The notes below the pieces were generated by a model that did not search any database, was not told the origin of the DNA, and saw only the letters and a program-made list of their open reading frames with translations. Positions 63,634-64,000 of a DNA stretch of 64,000 nt are shown here, piece after piece. Location: NCBI RefSeq assembly GCF_000013645.1, contig NC_007951.1, forward strand, positions 248,001-312,000, in the 5' to 3' direction. Source of the stretch: Paraburkholderia xenovorans LB400. Lineage in GTDB: Bacteria; Pseudomonadota; Gammaproteobacteria; Burkholderiales; Burkholderiaceae. The stretch's first letter is position 1. Every line of letters begins with the position of its first letter. The position numbers and the translations under genes are program-made.

Positions 63634-63985
63634 TGATGCGGTCCGACGGGTGCTCTTGAATGGCCGCCATGATCCCCAAACTGTGTATTAAATCCGCATC
63701 AGGCGGCGCGGTGGCTTTGGCGTGAAAATGAGCCTGATACAATGCCGCTCTCGCGCGCCAGGCCGGATCGGTGGCATCTGCCGGGTGTCATCGGGATGCA
63801 TGGCAGGCTGATCGCGGGCAGCGAGCGCGCGTTTTTTTGCTTGCGCGGGCACGCTCCCGCGCGCGGCGGATCGCTCGTCGCATCATGCGTTCCGGCCCTC
63901 ATGGCCCACGGCCGGCCGAGGGTGCAGACGAACCGGGCCGGGTCCCGGTCCACGGTTGGGGCCGTTCTTTTGCAGTAAGGCTGAC
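63634..63985. other. 352-base gap between gshB and the next gene
   Basis: TACAAT at 63738-63743 is a good -10 element with a weak -35 (TTTGGC) 16 bases upstream. Further right is GC-rich sequence with a run of seven T at 63832-63838. No gene or clear terminator for gshB is visible. Confidence 0.45.
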
Positions 63986-64000
63986 ATGGCAGGCATTCTG
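63986..64000 (+). CDS. Start of the next gene, probably a PTS IIA component (cut off)
   Basis: Only five codons (MAGIL) are visible, preceded by AGTAAGGCTGAC. In Burkholderia relatives gshB is followed by a PTS IIA, ptsH, ptsI group whose first gene opens this way, so the call rests on remembered gene order and not on sequence. Confidence 0.4.

Overview
The window is a high-GC, tightly packed stretch of chromosome from a beta-proteobacterium, most likely a Paraburkholderia or Burkholderia. Support comes from a PhaM-type polyhydroxyalkanoate granule gene, a methionine synthase split into two genes, the beta-proteobacterial type of GshA, the DUF1840 and DUF3567 families, and gene order such as comM-ubiK-glnK-amtB-gshA-gshB. 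I see no rRNA, tRNA, insertion sequence or CRISPR array. Almost all of it is core genome. The clear accessory element is a two-gene ATPase/TOPRIM module.

Layout. 1-4849 (minus): a cut-off BtuF-like gene, a short-chain dehydrogenase, dsbA, a SPOR-domain gene and argS. 5307-12344: a DUF1840 gene, a small secreted basic protein, then the methionine synthase operon. Its N-terminal gene (10714-11793) and C-terminal gene (6162-8879) are separated by an AAA ATPase and a DUF4276 TOPRIM-like gene, a probable defence pair. DUF3567 follows. 12463-19527: an enol-lactonase-type hydrolase, a DUF3108 protein, and an IclR-controlled catabolic group (FAH-family hydrolase, branched-chain-type binding protein, enoyl-CoA hydratase). 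19610-24642: phaM, a ferritin-like diiron protein, heptose adenylyltransferase, coaX and birA.

24748-33553 (plus): an Mla/MCE-type lipid transport operon, a VanZ-like protein, a thioredoxin-fold ferredoxin, an alpha/beta hydrolase, a DD-carboxypeptidase, a D-amino acid aminotransferase and a YbeD-like protein. The last three sit next to lipB and lipA (35228-36971), interrupted by a LysR regulator, a DUF2917 gene and a 9-bp tandem repeat. 36972-37990 is a less GC-rich patch with two small membrane proteins. 37994-40721 is tauABC.

40777-49820: a HAD phosphatase, an Na/phosphate symporter-like protein, a 7-bp tandem repeat, a DeoR/GlpR-like regulator, and a divergent operon of glycerophosphodiester phosphodiesterase plus a complete ABC importer. 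Two GlpR-like operators lie between regulator and operon. 50227-54933: dctA, dctB and dctD, with a sigma-54 promoter and repeated upstream motifs ahead of dctA. 55045-64000: a TlpA-like thioredoxin, a lipoprotein, comM, ubiK, glnK-amtB (NtrC-like sites and a sigma-54 promoter), gshA, gshB, and the first codons of a probable PTS IIA gene.

The most interesting part is the ATPase/TOPRIM pair placed inside the metH operon. Next are the three control regions readable from sequence: dctA, glnK, and the GlpR-like sites.
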